A stretch of 64,000 nt of DNA from Bog-756 sp963699105. Its GTDB lineage: Bacteria > Actinomycetota > Acidimicrobiia > Acidimicrobiales > RAAP-2. The DNA is taken from positions 1 to 64,000 of the forward strand of contig CAVOTI010000003.1 of assembly GCA_963699105.1 (NCBI GenBank), in the 5' to 3' direction. Both the position numbers and the translations under genes were made by a program. Shown here piece by piece: positions 42,943 through 52,614 of this stretch; position 1 is the stretch's first letter, and each line of letters starts with the position of its first letter. The notes below the pieces were generated by a model. It ran no database searches. It saw only the letters and a list, made by a program, of their open reading frames with translations, and was not told the DNA's origin.

Positions 42943-44733
42943 ATGACCGTGACCTCCGATCCACCGATCCGTGGAGTTCGGTCAGGCAGTGGCAATGAGC
43001 CGCGTTCCTCGCCCATCGGTTCCAGTGAAGCCGACCCGAAGACGGATTCGCTCAAGCGCTCAAGATCTCGGGTTGAGGGCCGGGTGATCCTCGCCGTCTG
43101 CCTGGGTGCCTACTTCGCTGTCGCATTAATTCTCGATTTCAAAACCCTCTCGTTCTTCGGGGATGCCTTCGCTCGCATGGCCAACGGCTCCTACGTCCTC
43201 TACTCGCGCGATCCCCATCTCGCAGCTATTGGATTCGTCTGGAATCCCTTAACATCCGTTTGCGATCTGGTGCCGCTTCTCTTTAAGCCGATCTGGCCGG
43301 CTCTGTCCTCTCATAATGTTGCAGGAAGCATCGTGTCAGTGGTGTGCATGAGCGGAGCGGTCTACCAAATCAACGCGGCCCTTCAAGAGTGGCGCGTTCA
43401 ACGGTCAGCCCGTCTAGTCCTGACAGCTCTATTCGCCATCAATCCCATGATCGTTCTGTATAGCGGAAACGGGATGAGTGAAGCCCTCTATCTCTTCACC
43501 CTGACGGCGACCACTCGCTACCTGGCTCGGTGGATCATTCAAGATGATCTCGCATCACTGGTCTACTCTGCAGTGGCACTCGGATTGTGCTACTTAGCAC
43601 GCAATGAAGCGATATTTGCGGCGCTCTTCGGCGGGGCTCTGGTACTGACCGTTAGCTATGTTAGAGGGCAGGGCGGATGGCGGCCGCGGGTCATGCGGGG
43701 ATTGACGGATGGGACGATATTTCTGATCCCCGTGGGAACCAGCTTCGTTGGATGGGCGACAGTTAGCTATGTGATAACAGGTCAGCCGTTTGCGCAATTC
43801 ACGTCACAGTATGGTACCTCGGCACAGATCGCCTCCGCAGGAGGAAGCGCGCCCAAGCTTTCCGTAGGACTTCTCCGAGAAGCAAAGGCTCTCGAATACT
43901 TTGCTCCACTGATAGTACTTATAGCTGTCATCGCCTTGGCCGCTGCGTGGCACAAGAGAGACCCGATTATCTTCGCGCCGATCACAATTGTAGGTGGAGG
44001 CCTTCTCTTTGACTTGGCCGCCTATGACACCGGCAGCATCATCTGGTCCTTTCGTTATTTCATCGCCGTCCTGCCCCTCGAGGTCTTTTTGGTGGGAACA
44101 GTACTCGCAGCGTCGCCCAGGGTTGGGTCACTCATGCGTAATGCGACCGGCCAGAACGAGCTTCAGCCCGTCAGATCGAGAAGGCTTCGAGGATGGTTCC
44201 TCGGCATCGGAGGTGTGCTGTTTTGCCTTGTTGCCACAGGGCCATCTGTGCCCGCAACCGCGGCAGGAATGTTTAATCCATTCGTCGGTTCGTTGGAAAT
44301 ACCCGTAATCGGTTATATCTTCCACCACCCGTTAACAAAAGCTGAAGTGACGGACAAGGATCACTATCCACACATACTTTCTATGAGCGCTTATGTGACA
44401 AGCCTGCACCTGCCGAATGGTGATATTATTGTGGATAACGCCGCTGGGTGTATTCCTGAATTGTTAAGCGTGGTGCCGGATCCGTACGTGTTTGTTATTC
44501 CGAACAATCGCGATTTTCAACGCTCACTGGACGATCCTCTCACATTCCATGTGCACTACATCATGGTCCCTCCGACGGCAGATGGTGCCAATGATGCAAC
44601 TGTGCAGCAGTACCCAAAGCTGTACCAGAACGGGGCAGGATTCGCGACAGAAGTTCACCAATTTCCTGCGGGCGGGCTGTGTCCCCCCTTTCGCCTTTAT
44701 AAGGTGATCAGTCACCCTGACGGATTTAACTAG
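42943..44733 (+). CDS. GT-C-fold membrane glycosyltransferase
   Basis: 596 residues. A Ser/Arg-rich cytoplasmic N-terminus (~50 residues) is followed by about ten hydrophobic segments (residues 50-440) and a ~150-residue extracytoplasmic C-terminal part (AEVTDKDHYPHILSMSAYV, VFVIPNNRDFQRSL). The first outer loop contains FFGDAFARMANGSYVLYSRDPH, with an Asp that fits the catalytic metal-site aspartate of GT-C enzymes. These use polyprenyl-phosphate sugars to glycosylate cell-surface polymers or proteins. It lies 220 bases after the GT2-GtrA gene, a natural donor supplier. Acceptor unknown; the Thr/Ser-rich stalks of the surface proteins are possible targets (inference). Confidence 0.75.
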   Translation: MTVTSDPPIRGVRSGSGNEPRSSPIGSSEADPKTDSLKRSRSRVEGRVILAVCLGAYFAVALILDFKTLSFFGDAFARMANGSYVLYSRDPHLAAIGFVWNPLTSVCDLVPLLFKPIWPALSSHNVAGSIVSVVCMSGAVYQINAALQEWRVQRSARLVLTALFAINPMIVLYSGNGMSEALYLFTLTATTRYLARWIIQDDLASLVYSAVALGLCYLARNEAIFAALFGGALVLTVSYVRGQGGWRPRVMRGLTDGTIFLIPVGTSFVGWATVSYVITGQPFAQFTSQYGTSAQIASAGGSAPKLSVGLLREAKALEYFAPLIVLIAVIALAAAWHKRDPIIFAPITIVGGGLLFDLAAYDTGSIIWSFRYFIAVLPLEVFLVGTVLAASPRVGSLMRNATGQNELQPVRSRRLRGWFLGIGGVLFCLVATGPSVPATAAGMFNPFVGSLEIPVIGYIFHHPLTKAEVTDKDHYPHILSMSAYVTSLHLPNGDIIVDNAAGCIPELLSVVPDPYVFVIPNNRDFQRSLDDPLTFHVHYIMVPPTADGANDATVQQYPKLYQNGAGFATEVHQFPAGGLCPPFRLYKVISHPDGFN

Positions 44734-44808
44734 TAGACCTTCCACTCTTCGCCGTCAAGGCGACCGGCATCAATCACAAACACACCTCCGAGAAATTCTG
44801 GTCCCACG

Positions 44809-47103
44809 ATGAAGACGCGCTTGCTGATTGTGGCTGCACTTCTTTTTTTCATCGGTATGACGCTGCCCTTTTTGGTATCTGGAGCCGAAGCGGCCACCGA
44901 TGGAGTGGGTTCCACCCCCGCCATGGGCTGGAGCAGTTGGAGCTTCTTGCGCCAAGACCCGACTGCTTCCGCCATTGAAGCGCAGGCAGCTGGCCTAAAG
45001 ACCAGTGGTTTGGCCAGCGCCGGTTATGTCTATGTGAACGTGGATGACTTCTGGTACGAGTGCCCAGGATCTCAGGGGCCCACAGTCGATGCCTTTGGTC
45101 GTTGGATTCCCGATCCAACGAAGTTTCCAGCATCCGGAGCTGTCACCGGCATTCAAGTCGTCGCCAACTATGTCCATTCGTTGGGGCTGAAGTTTGGTCT
45201 GTACGTAACGCCCGGAATCTCAAAACAGGCAGTCGAGAAAAATACACCTATTGAGGGAACGGCTTACTTTGCGTCTGAAATCGCCACGCAAGCGAACGCA
45301 GGAAATTACAATTGCGGAGGGATGTTATCAATCAAATACGCGCGTCCGGGGGCCCAAGCCTTCATAAACTCCTGGGCCGACGAATTCGCCCAATGGGGTG
45401 TCGACTACTTGAAACTCGATGGGGTCGGATCGGGGGATATAAACGACGTCGAAGCCTGGTCGGCGGCAGTTCGACAATCCGGACGAGCCATCCATCTTGA
45501 ACTAGCGAACAGTCTCGACATCTCAGACGCGCCTCTCTGGCGTCAATACTCCAATGGCTGGCGAACAGGGGGCGACATAGAGTGTTACGGGTGTGACGGC
45601 GGGAATAGCCCGTACCCACTTACGGATTGGACCAATGTCGCAACCAGGTTCGACGAGGTTGCCGCCTGGCAGCCGTTCGGCGGCCCCGGCGGCTTCAACG
45701 ATTACGACTCCTTGGAGATCGGAAATGGGTATAACGATGGCTTGACGCCGGATGAGCGGCAAAGCCAGATGAGTCTCTGGGCACTAGGCTCATCTCCGCT
45801 CATGATCGGTGCCGACCTCACCCATCTGAATCCTACGGATCGCTCGGATCTGGAGAACCGTGAAGTTATTTCGGTGGATCAAGACCCCACCGATGCGTCG
45901 CGGATCGTCGACTCAGGAAGTGAGCAGGTATTCAGCAAGCCTGAATCCGACGGTGCCATAGTCGTCGGGATCTTCAACATGGGAACTCAGCCCCTCATGG
46001 CCGCGCTGGGAGCGTCCCAACTAGGACTACCCAGCGCGCAGGCCTACCGACTAAACAATCTGTGGAATCACAGTTCTACAGAATCCGGCCCTACAATCTC
46101 CGGAGACGTGGCCGCGCACGGCGTCTTGTTGTATCGAATTACTCCCTCGAAGAACTGGTCGGACCTGCCCCCATCTACGGCCGTATCCCTCACACCACTG
46201 ACTGGAACGGCCGGAGGGGAACGAATTCGGGCAACGGAGCTACTCCACAACTACGGGTTGGCGGCAATTCACGACATCCATCTCACACTGGACGCCCCTG
46301 CGGGGTGGTCCGTGGTGACCACCTCAACATCCTCTTTCAAGAGTCTCACCCCCCAACATTCGCTCGAGGCGAGCTTCTTGTTAACCGTTCCAGCTCCATC
46401 TGCTTCCTTCAGTCCCCAGTATGCGCAAGCAAGCGTCAAAGATTGGTGGAGATCGGACACCGCCAAAGCGCACAAGCCGGTTTCCCACGATGCAACGATT
46501 CAAGAACCTGTCGAAACGGTGGCTCCAGTTGAAACCCCATTCGAAACGTATTCTTCGGCTGTTGATGCACCGGCCTCCTTTCGACAGTCTGGTGGTCAGA
46601 CTGCGATTCAAGGTGCAGGCGCCGACGTGTACTCCACCAACGACGATTACAGTGCCGTCTATCAGCATGGCGTCGTCGGCAGTCAAGCCACCGTCACCAC
46701 CGAAGTCGTTGGCCAAGACGACATGACCGGCTACGCAAAGGGCGGCATCATGATTCGAAACGACATTGCAGGTTCTGGAAGTTCCCCTGAGGGTGTCATC
46801 CTCTATGAGTCGCCTTCGGCAGGAATCCAAATGGAATGGGACGACAATGACGGATATTTCGTGAACTCCGATACACCTGGCAATGGTTCGATCATGCGAT
46901 CGCTACCCGTTTGGCTCAGATTAGTGAGAAATGGAACTCTCTATACGGGCTTCTATTCCACCGACGGAAACAACTGGTTGACGGTGGGGTCAGCGGTCAT
47001 TCCCGACCAAGCGCCCACTCAAGACGCCGGTGATTTCATGGTCCGTCATGCAGAAGGATCACTCGGCGACGTCACTTTCCAGAACTTCAGCGTCAGTCGA
47101 TAA
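44809..47103 (+). CDS. Secreted GH27 alpha-galactosidase with C-terminal carbohydrate-associated domains
   Basis: 764 residues. The signal peptide ends near SGAEAATDG. The GH27 barrel opens with TPAMGWSSWSFL and GYVYVNVDDFW. The nucleophile is Asp204 in YLKLDGVG and the acid/base Asp256 in TGGDIECYG. GPGGFNDYDSLEIGNG and SPLMIGADLTHL are also typical. The C-terminal beta domain of the enzyme ends near residue 450. A NEW3-like segment (AGGERIRATELLHNYG… DAPAGWSV) comes next, and a final ~190-residue beta-sandwich of the DUF1349/laminin-G kind (GYAKGGIMIRNDIAGSG, WLRLVRNGTLYTGFYSTDG). It removes terminal alpha-galactose. G+C is visibly lower than in the outer regions. Confidence 0.9.
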   Translation: MKTRLLIVAALLFFIGMTLPFLVSGAEAATDGVGSTPAMGWSSWSFLRQDPTASAIEAQAAGLKTSGLASAGYVYVNVDDFWYECPGSQGPTVDAFGRWIPDPTKFPASGAVTGIQVVANYVHSLGLKFGLYVTPGISKQAVEKNTPIEGTAYFASEIATQANAGNYNCGGMLSIKYARPGAQAFINSWADEFAQWGVDYLKLDGVGSGDINDVEAWSAAVRQSGRAIHLELANSLDISDAPLWRQYSNGWRTGGDIECYGCDGGNSPYPLTDWTNVATRFDEVAAWQPFGGPGGFNDYDSLEIGNGYNDGLTPDERQSQMSLWALGSSPLMIGADLTHLNPTDRSDLENREVISVDQDPTDASRIVDSGSEQVFSKPESDGAIVVGIFNMGTQPLMAALGASQLGLPSAQAYRLNNLWNHSSTESGPTISGDVAAHGVLLYRITPSKNWSDLPPSTAVSLTPLTGTAGGERIRATELLHNYGLAAIHDIHLTLDAPAGWSVVTTSTSSFKSLTPQHSLEASFLLTVPAPSASFSPQYAQASVKDWWRSDTAKAHKPVSHDATIQEPVETVAPVETPFETYSSAVDAPASFRQSGGQTAIQGAGADVYSTNDDYSAVYQHGVVGSQATVTTEVVGQDDMTGYAKGGIMIRNDIAGSGSSPEGVILYESPSAGIQMEWDDNDGYFVNSDTPGNGSIMRSLPVWLRLVRNGTLYTGFYSTDGNNWLTVGSAVIPDQAPTQDAGDFMVRHAEGSLGDVTFQNFSVSR

Positions 47104-47105
47104 GG

Positions 47106-47222
47106 CAAGAGCATAGCGAGAGAGTTAAGGCGCTTCGCGCTGAGCTGGGGAGCGACGGGCAGCGAGGTATCCGCGAACCGCGGCTAGAGGTCCCGCCATC
47201 TTTGGGGTTGTTCGACGACTTC
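47106..47222 (+). other. Short coding-like remnant after GH27
   Basis: One frame reads SERVKALRAELGSDGQRGIREPRL and ends VPPSLGLFDDFN before a stop. It has no start codon or recognised family. It may be a leftover of a mobile element, but this is not proven. The rest of 47104-47434 holds only the hairpin listed next. Confidence 0.2.
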
Positions 47223-47281
47223 AACTAGGAGGACCTCTGACTACGGACGACGCTCAAGGTCGGTTCCAAATGGATGTTAAG

Positions 47282-47311
47282 ACCCGGTGATGTCCATCGA
47301 CATCACCGGGT
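47282..47311. terminator. Perfect 13-bp stem hairpin between convergent genes
   Basis: ACCCGGTGATGTC, loop CATC, GACATCACCGGGT. It lies between the ends of the GH27 (plus) and GH5 (minus) genes and could stop transcription from both sides, although no T-run follows. Confidence 0.6.
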
Positions 47312-47434
47312 GCCTGCTGGCAAAGGCGGTGGTTGGCGTTGATGCCGTCGCAACAGAGCAGTTACCTTGCGTTTTCAAGAGTGCCAGGGAAGGCTGAGAA
47401 TTCTTGAATCTGAAGCAGCAAATCGCAACCGAAT

Positions 47435-48598
47435 TCAACCGATGGCGCCACGTGATTGTAGAACCGGGTCTGTGGGCGCCACGTCATAACTGCATGTGTC
47501 AGAGAGAGACGGCACCCAGTTCCAAACAAGAAATCCACTGCTGCCCGCCTGCGCTTGGGTGCTCTCCTTACCCAGGAACGCACGGTTTCGAGCCTCATTG
47601 CTCCTACAACCGGCGGCCACCCCTGCCATCAAACCTACTTCTCCGGCGATGATCGGTTTTCCGAGCGCTGCCGCTTGTTGAAGACGCAAAGCTATTCCAT
47701 TCCATTGGTCACCACCGATGGGTGTCTGGCCGTAGTAGTCGTGGTACGAGAGTACATCGATGCCTGGGCTTGCCGATACATATTGGTAGTCGGGACCTTG
47801 GGTTCCGCATTGACCGCCTCCCAACAGACCGCTCTCCACGAGGTGCTTCGGATCGAGAACGTGAATTTCGGCGCCCACCGTGTCGAAAAAGTAGCGCAGC
47901 GCGGCCGCTGCCAGCGCCTCGTCGGGACAGGTCTGATTGCCACTGCAGTTATTTGGTTCGTATCGAATCGGGCAGGTTGATGCCTCCGCTTCGGAAATCG
48001 GCTCCCACATTCCGAGGGCGGGTGAGTCCGCATATCGACCCACGATGTCCTGTAGGTACTTCCAATAGGAGAGAGGGGTGAGATTTTGACCAGTGCTAGT
48101 GGACGGATCACTGAACACATCCCTGAATCTCCCTTCGTACCAGGACGGGTCTTGCCAGTGATCACCATCACAGGTACCACCCTGGTCGGTGAGGACGACG
48201 ATCAATCTCTGATTATGGGAGACGGCCGCTGCAAACACTCTGTCGATTGGCCCCCAATCGATCTGGCCTGTGTTTGTGTTCGTGGCCATGCTCCCTTGAA
48301 ATGCCCAGAACCGCACCAGGGAGTTGGGAGGAAGCGATGTAAACAGCTGGTTCAGCTGCGCTTCAGTGAGATCGGCACCGCAACCGGCGTTTGTTCCCCA
48401 ATCGGTAGCCGCTTCGTATGCGTTGACGCCCACGAACTTGTAGCTTGATCCGTTCAGGTACAGCTGGGTTCCCGAAGCCTGGATGACCGAACTGTCGGAT
48501 ACCGAATTGGCCGGTGCGATTGTGCCGCTCATGCCTCCCAGCAGTGCGAATGTGGCTGCCGCTGCAAACAACAACCTAGGACAAAGTGGCGACGACAT
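47435..48598 (-). CDS. Secreted GH5-like hydrolase (beta-mannanase/endoglucanase type)
   Basis: 387 residues. The signal peptide (LLFAAAATFALLGGMSGTIA) is cleaved near residue 33. The GH5 barrel shows YKFVGVNAYEA, NSLVRFWAFQG, RLIVVLTDQGG, ALGMWEPISEAEAS with Glu203 at the acid/base place (the usual Asn before it is Ser), IDVLSYHDYYG, and PIIAGEVGLMAG with the nucleophile Glu. Eight cysteines suggest disulphides. Exo-type mannan or cellulose cleavage is plausible. It converges with the GH27 gene across the strong hairpin. Together with GH114 and GH27 it suggests processing of a galactose/mannose/galactosamine-containing glycan. Confidence 0.8.
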   Translation of the reverse strand: MSSPLCPRLLFAAAATFALLGGMSGTIAPANSVSDSSVIQASGTQLYLNGSSYKFVGVNAYEAATDWGTNAGCGADLTEAQLNQLFTSLPPNSLVRFWAFQGSMATNTNTGQIDWGPIDRVFAAAVSHNQRLIVVLTDQGGTCDGDHWQDPSWYEGRFRDVFSDPSTSTGQNLTPLSYWKYLQDIVGRYADSPALGMWEPISEAEASTCPIRYEPNNCSGNQTCPDEALAAAALRYFFDTVGAEIHVLDPKHLVESGLLGGGQCGTQGPDYQYVSASPGIDVLSYHDYYGQTPIGGDQWNGIALRLQQAAALGKPIIAGEVGLMAGVAAGCRSNEARNRAFLGKESTQAQAGSSGFLVWNWVPSLSDTCSYDVAPTDPVLQSRGAIG

Positions 48599-48823
48599 TA
48601 TCGCCGCACACTCGCCGGGAAGATCGCCAATCTCGCGTAGTCAGGCCAGAGGGCCTTTCCACGATTCATACCATGCTGTCCCCCTGGCTTGGCCCCATCT
48701 CCAAATCCTTGAAGCACGCTTCGTCGCCGTGATCTCGTCGTCGAACCCGCAGCGAGGATGCCCAGGAAATCGACCGCCGACCGTGAGGTTGACGGTACCG
48801 CCGAACATCGACCAGTGGAATAC

Positions 48824-48863
48824 CTTCACTCAAAGTTCATTTCCGTGTCAGAGTCTGTAACCG
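48824..48863 (+). promoter_or_regulatory. PHO-box-like array, three to four units at 11-base spacing
   Basis: CTTCA, GTTCA and TGTCA-type units with TCA at 48826, 48837 and 48848, then a weak GTAAC unit. The last unit ends about 115 bases before the coiled-coil gene start at 48978. The remaining 48599-48977 interval has no supported gene. Confidence 0.45.
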
Positions 48864-48977
48864 GTGTTGCCGTCCGGCGCTCAAAATTTGACCGAAATTT
48901 CACCCATCACACGCTGGAGATTCTCTGATCCTGACGTGTTAATTGCTCGGCAATGCCGATAGAGTGAGAGTCAGATC

Positions 48978-49436
48978 ATGAGGCACGTGGGCGCATTGAT
49001 AACGTCACGAAGGGTGTCGGAAAAAGTGGGATTCGCTTACGACGATTCGGGAATGCCATTGCTGGTGGCCCCGCAGCCCTCCAACGGTAACCACTCCTCA
49101 CAGACTGAGTGGTTACCATTGGAGACGGAACTAGTCGCCCAGAAACCCGGAGAATCGCAGCCAGAACTAGAGATCGGTGACGTCTTAGCCCAAGTCCAGC
49201 GATTCGCGGACGAGACCGCCGAGGAGGCTGAGCAAAAGGCGAAGGCGATCATCGAATCGGCTCGGGCCGAGGCGACGGCCATCATATCGCGGGCTGAACA
49301 GGAGGCCTCGACCGGAGCCTCGGGGCAACCGCCGGTCTCTCCCGAGGCCATTTTGACCCTCTGCACCGCCATCGAGGAGTTTGCCGAAACGAACCGAGCA
49401 CTGGTCTCCGAGCTCTCGTTATTGAGCAGGCTCTGA
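48978..49436 (+). CDS. Small DivIVA-like coiled-coil protein
   Basis: 152 residues. The central part (residues ~70-115) is a strong alanine/glutamate coiled coil: DVLAQVQRFADETAEEAEQKAKA, then SARAEATAIISRAEQEAS, the kind of heptad pattern seen in DivIVA/Wag31 and ATP synthase b relatives. The C-terminal helix (LTLCTAIEEFAETNRALVSELSLLSRL) continues the pattern. It has no signal or helix for the membrane. GAGTGAGAG stands before the ATG. It converges on the sortase gene, whose long tail overlaps it. Role unknown; a polar scaffold is possible. Confidence 0.65.
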   Translation: MRHVGALITSRRVSEKVGFAYDDSGMPLLVAPQPSNGNHSSQTEWLPLETELVAQKPGESQPELEIGDVLAQVQRFADETAEEAEQKAKAIIESARAEATAIISRAEQEASTGASGQPPVSPEAILTLCTAIEEFAETNRALVSELSLLSRL

Positions 49437-50694
49437 TAGAGCTCAGTCCGGACACAGAAGTTCCCGCGCACCGCCAGGCATCAACACAGTGGTCGCCAGT
49501 GCTCTGAACACCAGCGGCCCGATTCAGCACACTTGCAGGGAGAACGTTGACCAAAGTCTCGAATAGCGCCACCAATAAGGCTACCCAGACCGGGATCAGG
49601 ATCAACCATCGAGTGGTCCGCCCGTAGATCCGGGAGAGTCGGCGGAATCCAAGCCCGAGTCCTACAAGGGCGGCGATCTCGACCAAAACAATCGGCATCT
49701 GTCCCATGCTCCAACCGATAGCGTCGGCTGGAGCAAGGCTGTAGGGCGTACCTGTTCCTTTGGCAATCGGGGTAGGGCGAGATGCGCCGGGAGGTAGATA
49801 TCCGGCCACCACAACTAGTCGTTGACTTGACGAGAACTCTGGATTGCACGTGGTGAGGGTCAATCGGTTGTCCCCGAAATTGTTGAGCACGGCGACGTTG
49901 GACGGAGTCACAATGAACGGTGCCTCGGCGACGACGTAGGTCAGCCGCTGGCCGCTCAATGTCGTCAGATAGATCCGATCCCCGACTGCAAGCTGGCCTA
50001 TGCGATTGAATGGAGCTCCGTGGGTCGTCCTATGGCCGGCAATGGCCACATTGCCGGCCTGGCCGGGCATGGCTGTCCCCAGGTAGTGGCCAGGCCCTTT
50101 GGCAAGATCAGCGTCGGCAGTTCCCGAGACAACGTATTGGCTTACGCTGATTGCCGGGATCTGGAGCTGCGCCATTACGGTGCCGCTCGGGGGGTCGGAG
50201 AGTCGGGTCGTCGCTGGAATGAGGCTGAAATTGGACGATCGCTTGGCTTTGGCGCCGTGCAGCTCGGTCTGGAATTGATTCCCGAGAGCGTTCTGGCTGT
50301 GTTGCTGGGCGATGGCCGTCCCCCACAGCTGCCAGGCGACAAAAAGTAGAATAATGGCGCCGATGTTCCGAACCCATGACGAGACCGTAAGCCAGCGTTG
50401 CCTCTGACGATCATCGAGGGTGCGATCTTTGGCGTACGACTGCACCCCCGTTCGCAGGCGATGAACGGGTGTCCGGCCTACCTTCGGTTCAATCGGCTCA
50501 GGCACCGGCTCGACGACGGGTACGGGTGGGACGGCAGCAGAGCCCGAGTCTGTTCGTGCAGGCGGCGGCATCCATTGGGTCTCTGGTATCCACATCTCAG
50601 GCGATTCGACTGTGGATGATTGGACTTGAGCTCCGGTCGATATCGATTGCGAAGGTGGTGGTGGTGTGCCAACCAGAACGCCAGAAGGCCGCAC
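49282..50694 (-). CDS. Class E-like sortase with intact catalytic residues
   Basis: 470 residues as read. A proline-rich cytoplasmic N-terminus (~125 residues) is followed by a membrane helix (NIGAIILLFVAWQLWGTAIA). The sortase barrel has MAQLQIPAISVSQYVVSGT, His221 in AIAGHRTTHGAPF, Cys283 in LTTCNPEFSSSQ and Arg292 right after it. Two C-terminal helices follow (VLVEIAALVGLGLGF, LILIPVWVALLVALFETLV). The last ~90 residues (after LPASVLNRAAG) look unlike any sortase and overlap the convergent coiled-coil gene by 155 bases, so a frame break near 49470 and a true end near 49445 are likely. It is the probable enzyme for the five LAFTG/LPFTG proteins in this window. Confidence 0.88.
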   Translation of the reverse strand: MRPSGVLVGTPPPPSQSISTGAQVQSSTVESPEMWIPETQWMPPPARTDSGSAAVPPVPVVEPVPEPIEPKVGRTPVHRLRTGVQSYAKDRTLDDRQRQRWLTVSSWVRNIGAIILLFVAWQLWGTAIAQQHSQNALGNQFQTELHGAKAKRSSNFSLIPATTRLSDPPSGTVMAQLQIPAISVSQYVVSGTADADLAKGPGHYLGTAMPGQAGNVAIAGHRTTHGAPFNRIGQLAVGDRIYLTTLSGQRLTYVVAEAPFIVTPSNVAVLNNFGDNRLTLTTCNPEFSSSQRLVVVAGYLPPGASRPTPIAKGTGTPYSLAPADAIGWSMGQMPIVLVEIAALVGLGLGFRRLSRIYGRTTRWLILIPVWVALLVALFETLVNVLPASVLNRAAGVQSTGDHCVDAWRCAGTSVSGLSSIRACSITRARRPVLGSFRQTPRWRCRGSKWPRERPAVAPRLRSRPPVQPAI

Positions 50695-50699
50695 GTACC

Positions 50700-51005
50700 T
50701 CAGAGGGGCAAGCAGGCTGTCGCGATCGATGTTGGTGCGACAAGAGCCGATCGGTACGCCTGTTGGATAACGCGGGCGATGGCCAGTTCCTCAGAATCAG
50801 ACTCGACTACCGTGGCGAGGAGGCTCTCCCACTCCTCGTCGGGATCAAGCGGCCGACCGTTTGGTCCGATGGTCAGTTGGGCCGCGAATCGCCGGACTGA
50901 GTCCATCTGCCTGATTTGATCCACCATGCGCTCTGGCCGGGGCCCACCGGAGCTCGGACTATCGGATGCACCCAGCGGCCAGTCGTGAGAGACCGTCGTT
51001 GCCAC
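50700..51005 (-). CDS. Small cytoplasmic protein upstream of sortase, unknown
   Basis: 101 residues, no signal. A helical, charged middle (ERMVDQIRQMDSVRRFAAQL) leads to GPNGRPLDPDEEWESLLATV and a C-terminal helix (SEELAIARVIQQAYRSALVA). It ends 5 bases before the sortase start on the same strand, so the pair is one transcript, probably with the GT2 gene 70 bases upstream. No family recognised. It resembles in size and charge the other small soluble proteins encoded near both surface loci. Confidence 0.6.
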   Translation of the reverse strand: MATTVSHDWPLGASDSPSSGGPRPERMVDQIRQMDSVRRFAAQLTIGPNGRPLDPDEEWESLLATVVESDSEELAIARVIQQAYRSALVAPTSIATACLPL

Positions 51006-51075
51006 GACTCGCCTTGCTAATTCCGCGGTTCGAGGCCGAGCACGGAAACATGAGCCTGATCAATGCGCAGAGAGG

Positions 51076-52528
51076 TCATTTGACCGGCTCCAGCGGGACG
51101 GCTGGCGTCTCGTGATGTAATCCGTGGACGGTCTTCTCCCAAAAGTTGGGCGCACCGACCAGTTGGCTGACCGCCTTTACCGCCGCCATCGACATCATCA
51201 CCCAGTAGAGCGGCACCAGCAGAGCTGGTATCAGACAGCTCACCCCGCTTGGCGATCCTGACGCTCATCACCGTCACATATACCAGCAGGAAGTTTCCGA
51301 AGGCCCACGACAGCAGGCCCAGGTAGTAGATCGGAGCCGGGAAGATGTTCTGGATCAGGCTCGGGTGGGCGACGAACCAGAGGATGGTCATGAGCCAGAA
51401 GATCGGATTGATGATGGCGAGAATCGGTGTGCCGCCCACGAACATTGTGAAGTGGACCAATCCCTTCCAACCCAGCTCTCGACGCAGTTCCCGCGGCTCG
51501 CGCAGATGAACGGCGAATGTCTGGAGGTATCCCTTCAGCCAACGCGACCTCTGCTTCATCCAGTTAACGAAGTCGCTGTTCGCCTCCTCGAACGTCTCCG
51601 ACTCGAGTACTCGCACCGTGTACCCCTCCCGGAACATCCGGATGCCGAGATCGGCGTCTTCTGTGACGTTGTAGGGATCCCACGCACCCAGAGCCTGGAG
51701 AACCACACGGCGGAAATGATTCGAGGTCCCCCCCAGCGGAATGGGCGCTTCCATCGAAGCGAGACCGGGCAGAAAGAAGGAGAACCACAGGGCGTACTCG
51801 ATGGTGAACCACTTGGTGATCAGATTCTGCATCGGGTTGTGGTATGTCAATTTTGCCTGTACGCAGGCTACGTCTGGACCCAGCCGACGTAGCGCCACAA
51901 CGGCGCGGCGTAGCTGCAATGGCTCCGGCTCGTCTTCTGCGTCGTAGATGGCAACGAACTCACCCCGGGCCAACGTGAGCCCATAGTTGAGGGCCTTCGG
52001 CTTGGTCCGAGGTTCAGCAGGCGGGACCTTGACCAGTTCGAACTGGTCACCGGGCATTGCCTCTTCGATGGCTCGGATGGTGGGCTCATCATCGGCCTCG
52101 ATCAGCAGCTTCACGTCCAACCGGTCGGGGGGATACTCGAATTGAGTGACCCGTTGGATCAGCTCGTTGATGACCTCCGGCTCACGGTAGGCCGGGATCA
52201 TCACCGTGTACACCGGAAGGTCCCAGTCAGGTATCGACCGGGCCTCCTCGTCGCTGACGACCTCCGTCGTGCCCGGACGGTTCGACGCACGGAACAGCAT
52301 TAGCCGGTAGATGATGGCTCCGACATAGAACAGCGTGATAATGCTGACGACGACCGTCAGCGTGTCATCGAGATCGATTATGCACCCGAAAACGAGAAGC
52401 ACGATTGCTGCGATGCCCAACTGGCGCTGTCGATCCGACAGGATCCGCAGTGCCGAAACGCCCGGCACACGGTCAGCCAACCCGGCGACGCTGGCCTGAA
52501 GACGGAGCGCCGACTCCTCCTCGCTCAT
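51076..52528 (-). CDS. Processive-type membrane GT2 glycosyltransferase, C-terminal frame break
   Basis: About 484 residues when repaired. Two N-terminal helices (residues ~40-85) precede a cellulose-synthase-like GT2 core: YTVMIPAYREPEVINELIQR, LLIEADDEPT, VAIYDAEDEPEP, the acceptor-site TEDADLGIRMF and the QxxRW motif QRSRWLKGYLQTF. C-terminal helices follow. After KRGELS the frame breaks near 51236; one base shift gives LIPALLVPLYWVMMSMAAVK, then WEKTVHGLHHETP and a stop at 51076, exactly as relatives end. It should polymerise or add sugars at the membrane for a surface polysaccharide. It is transcribed toward the 101-aa and sortase genes. Confidence 0.87.
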
Positions 52529-52614
52529 GACGGAGGTTCTCACCGGGCTACTTTAACACCGCCGCAGCGCTGTACATCGGCAGAATTCCCACTTCAGGAG
52601 CGGAATTACCGAGA

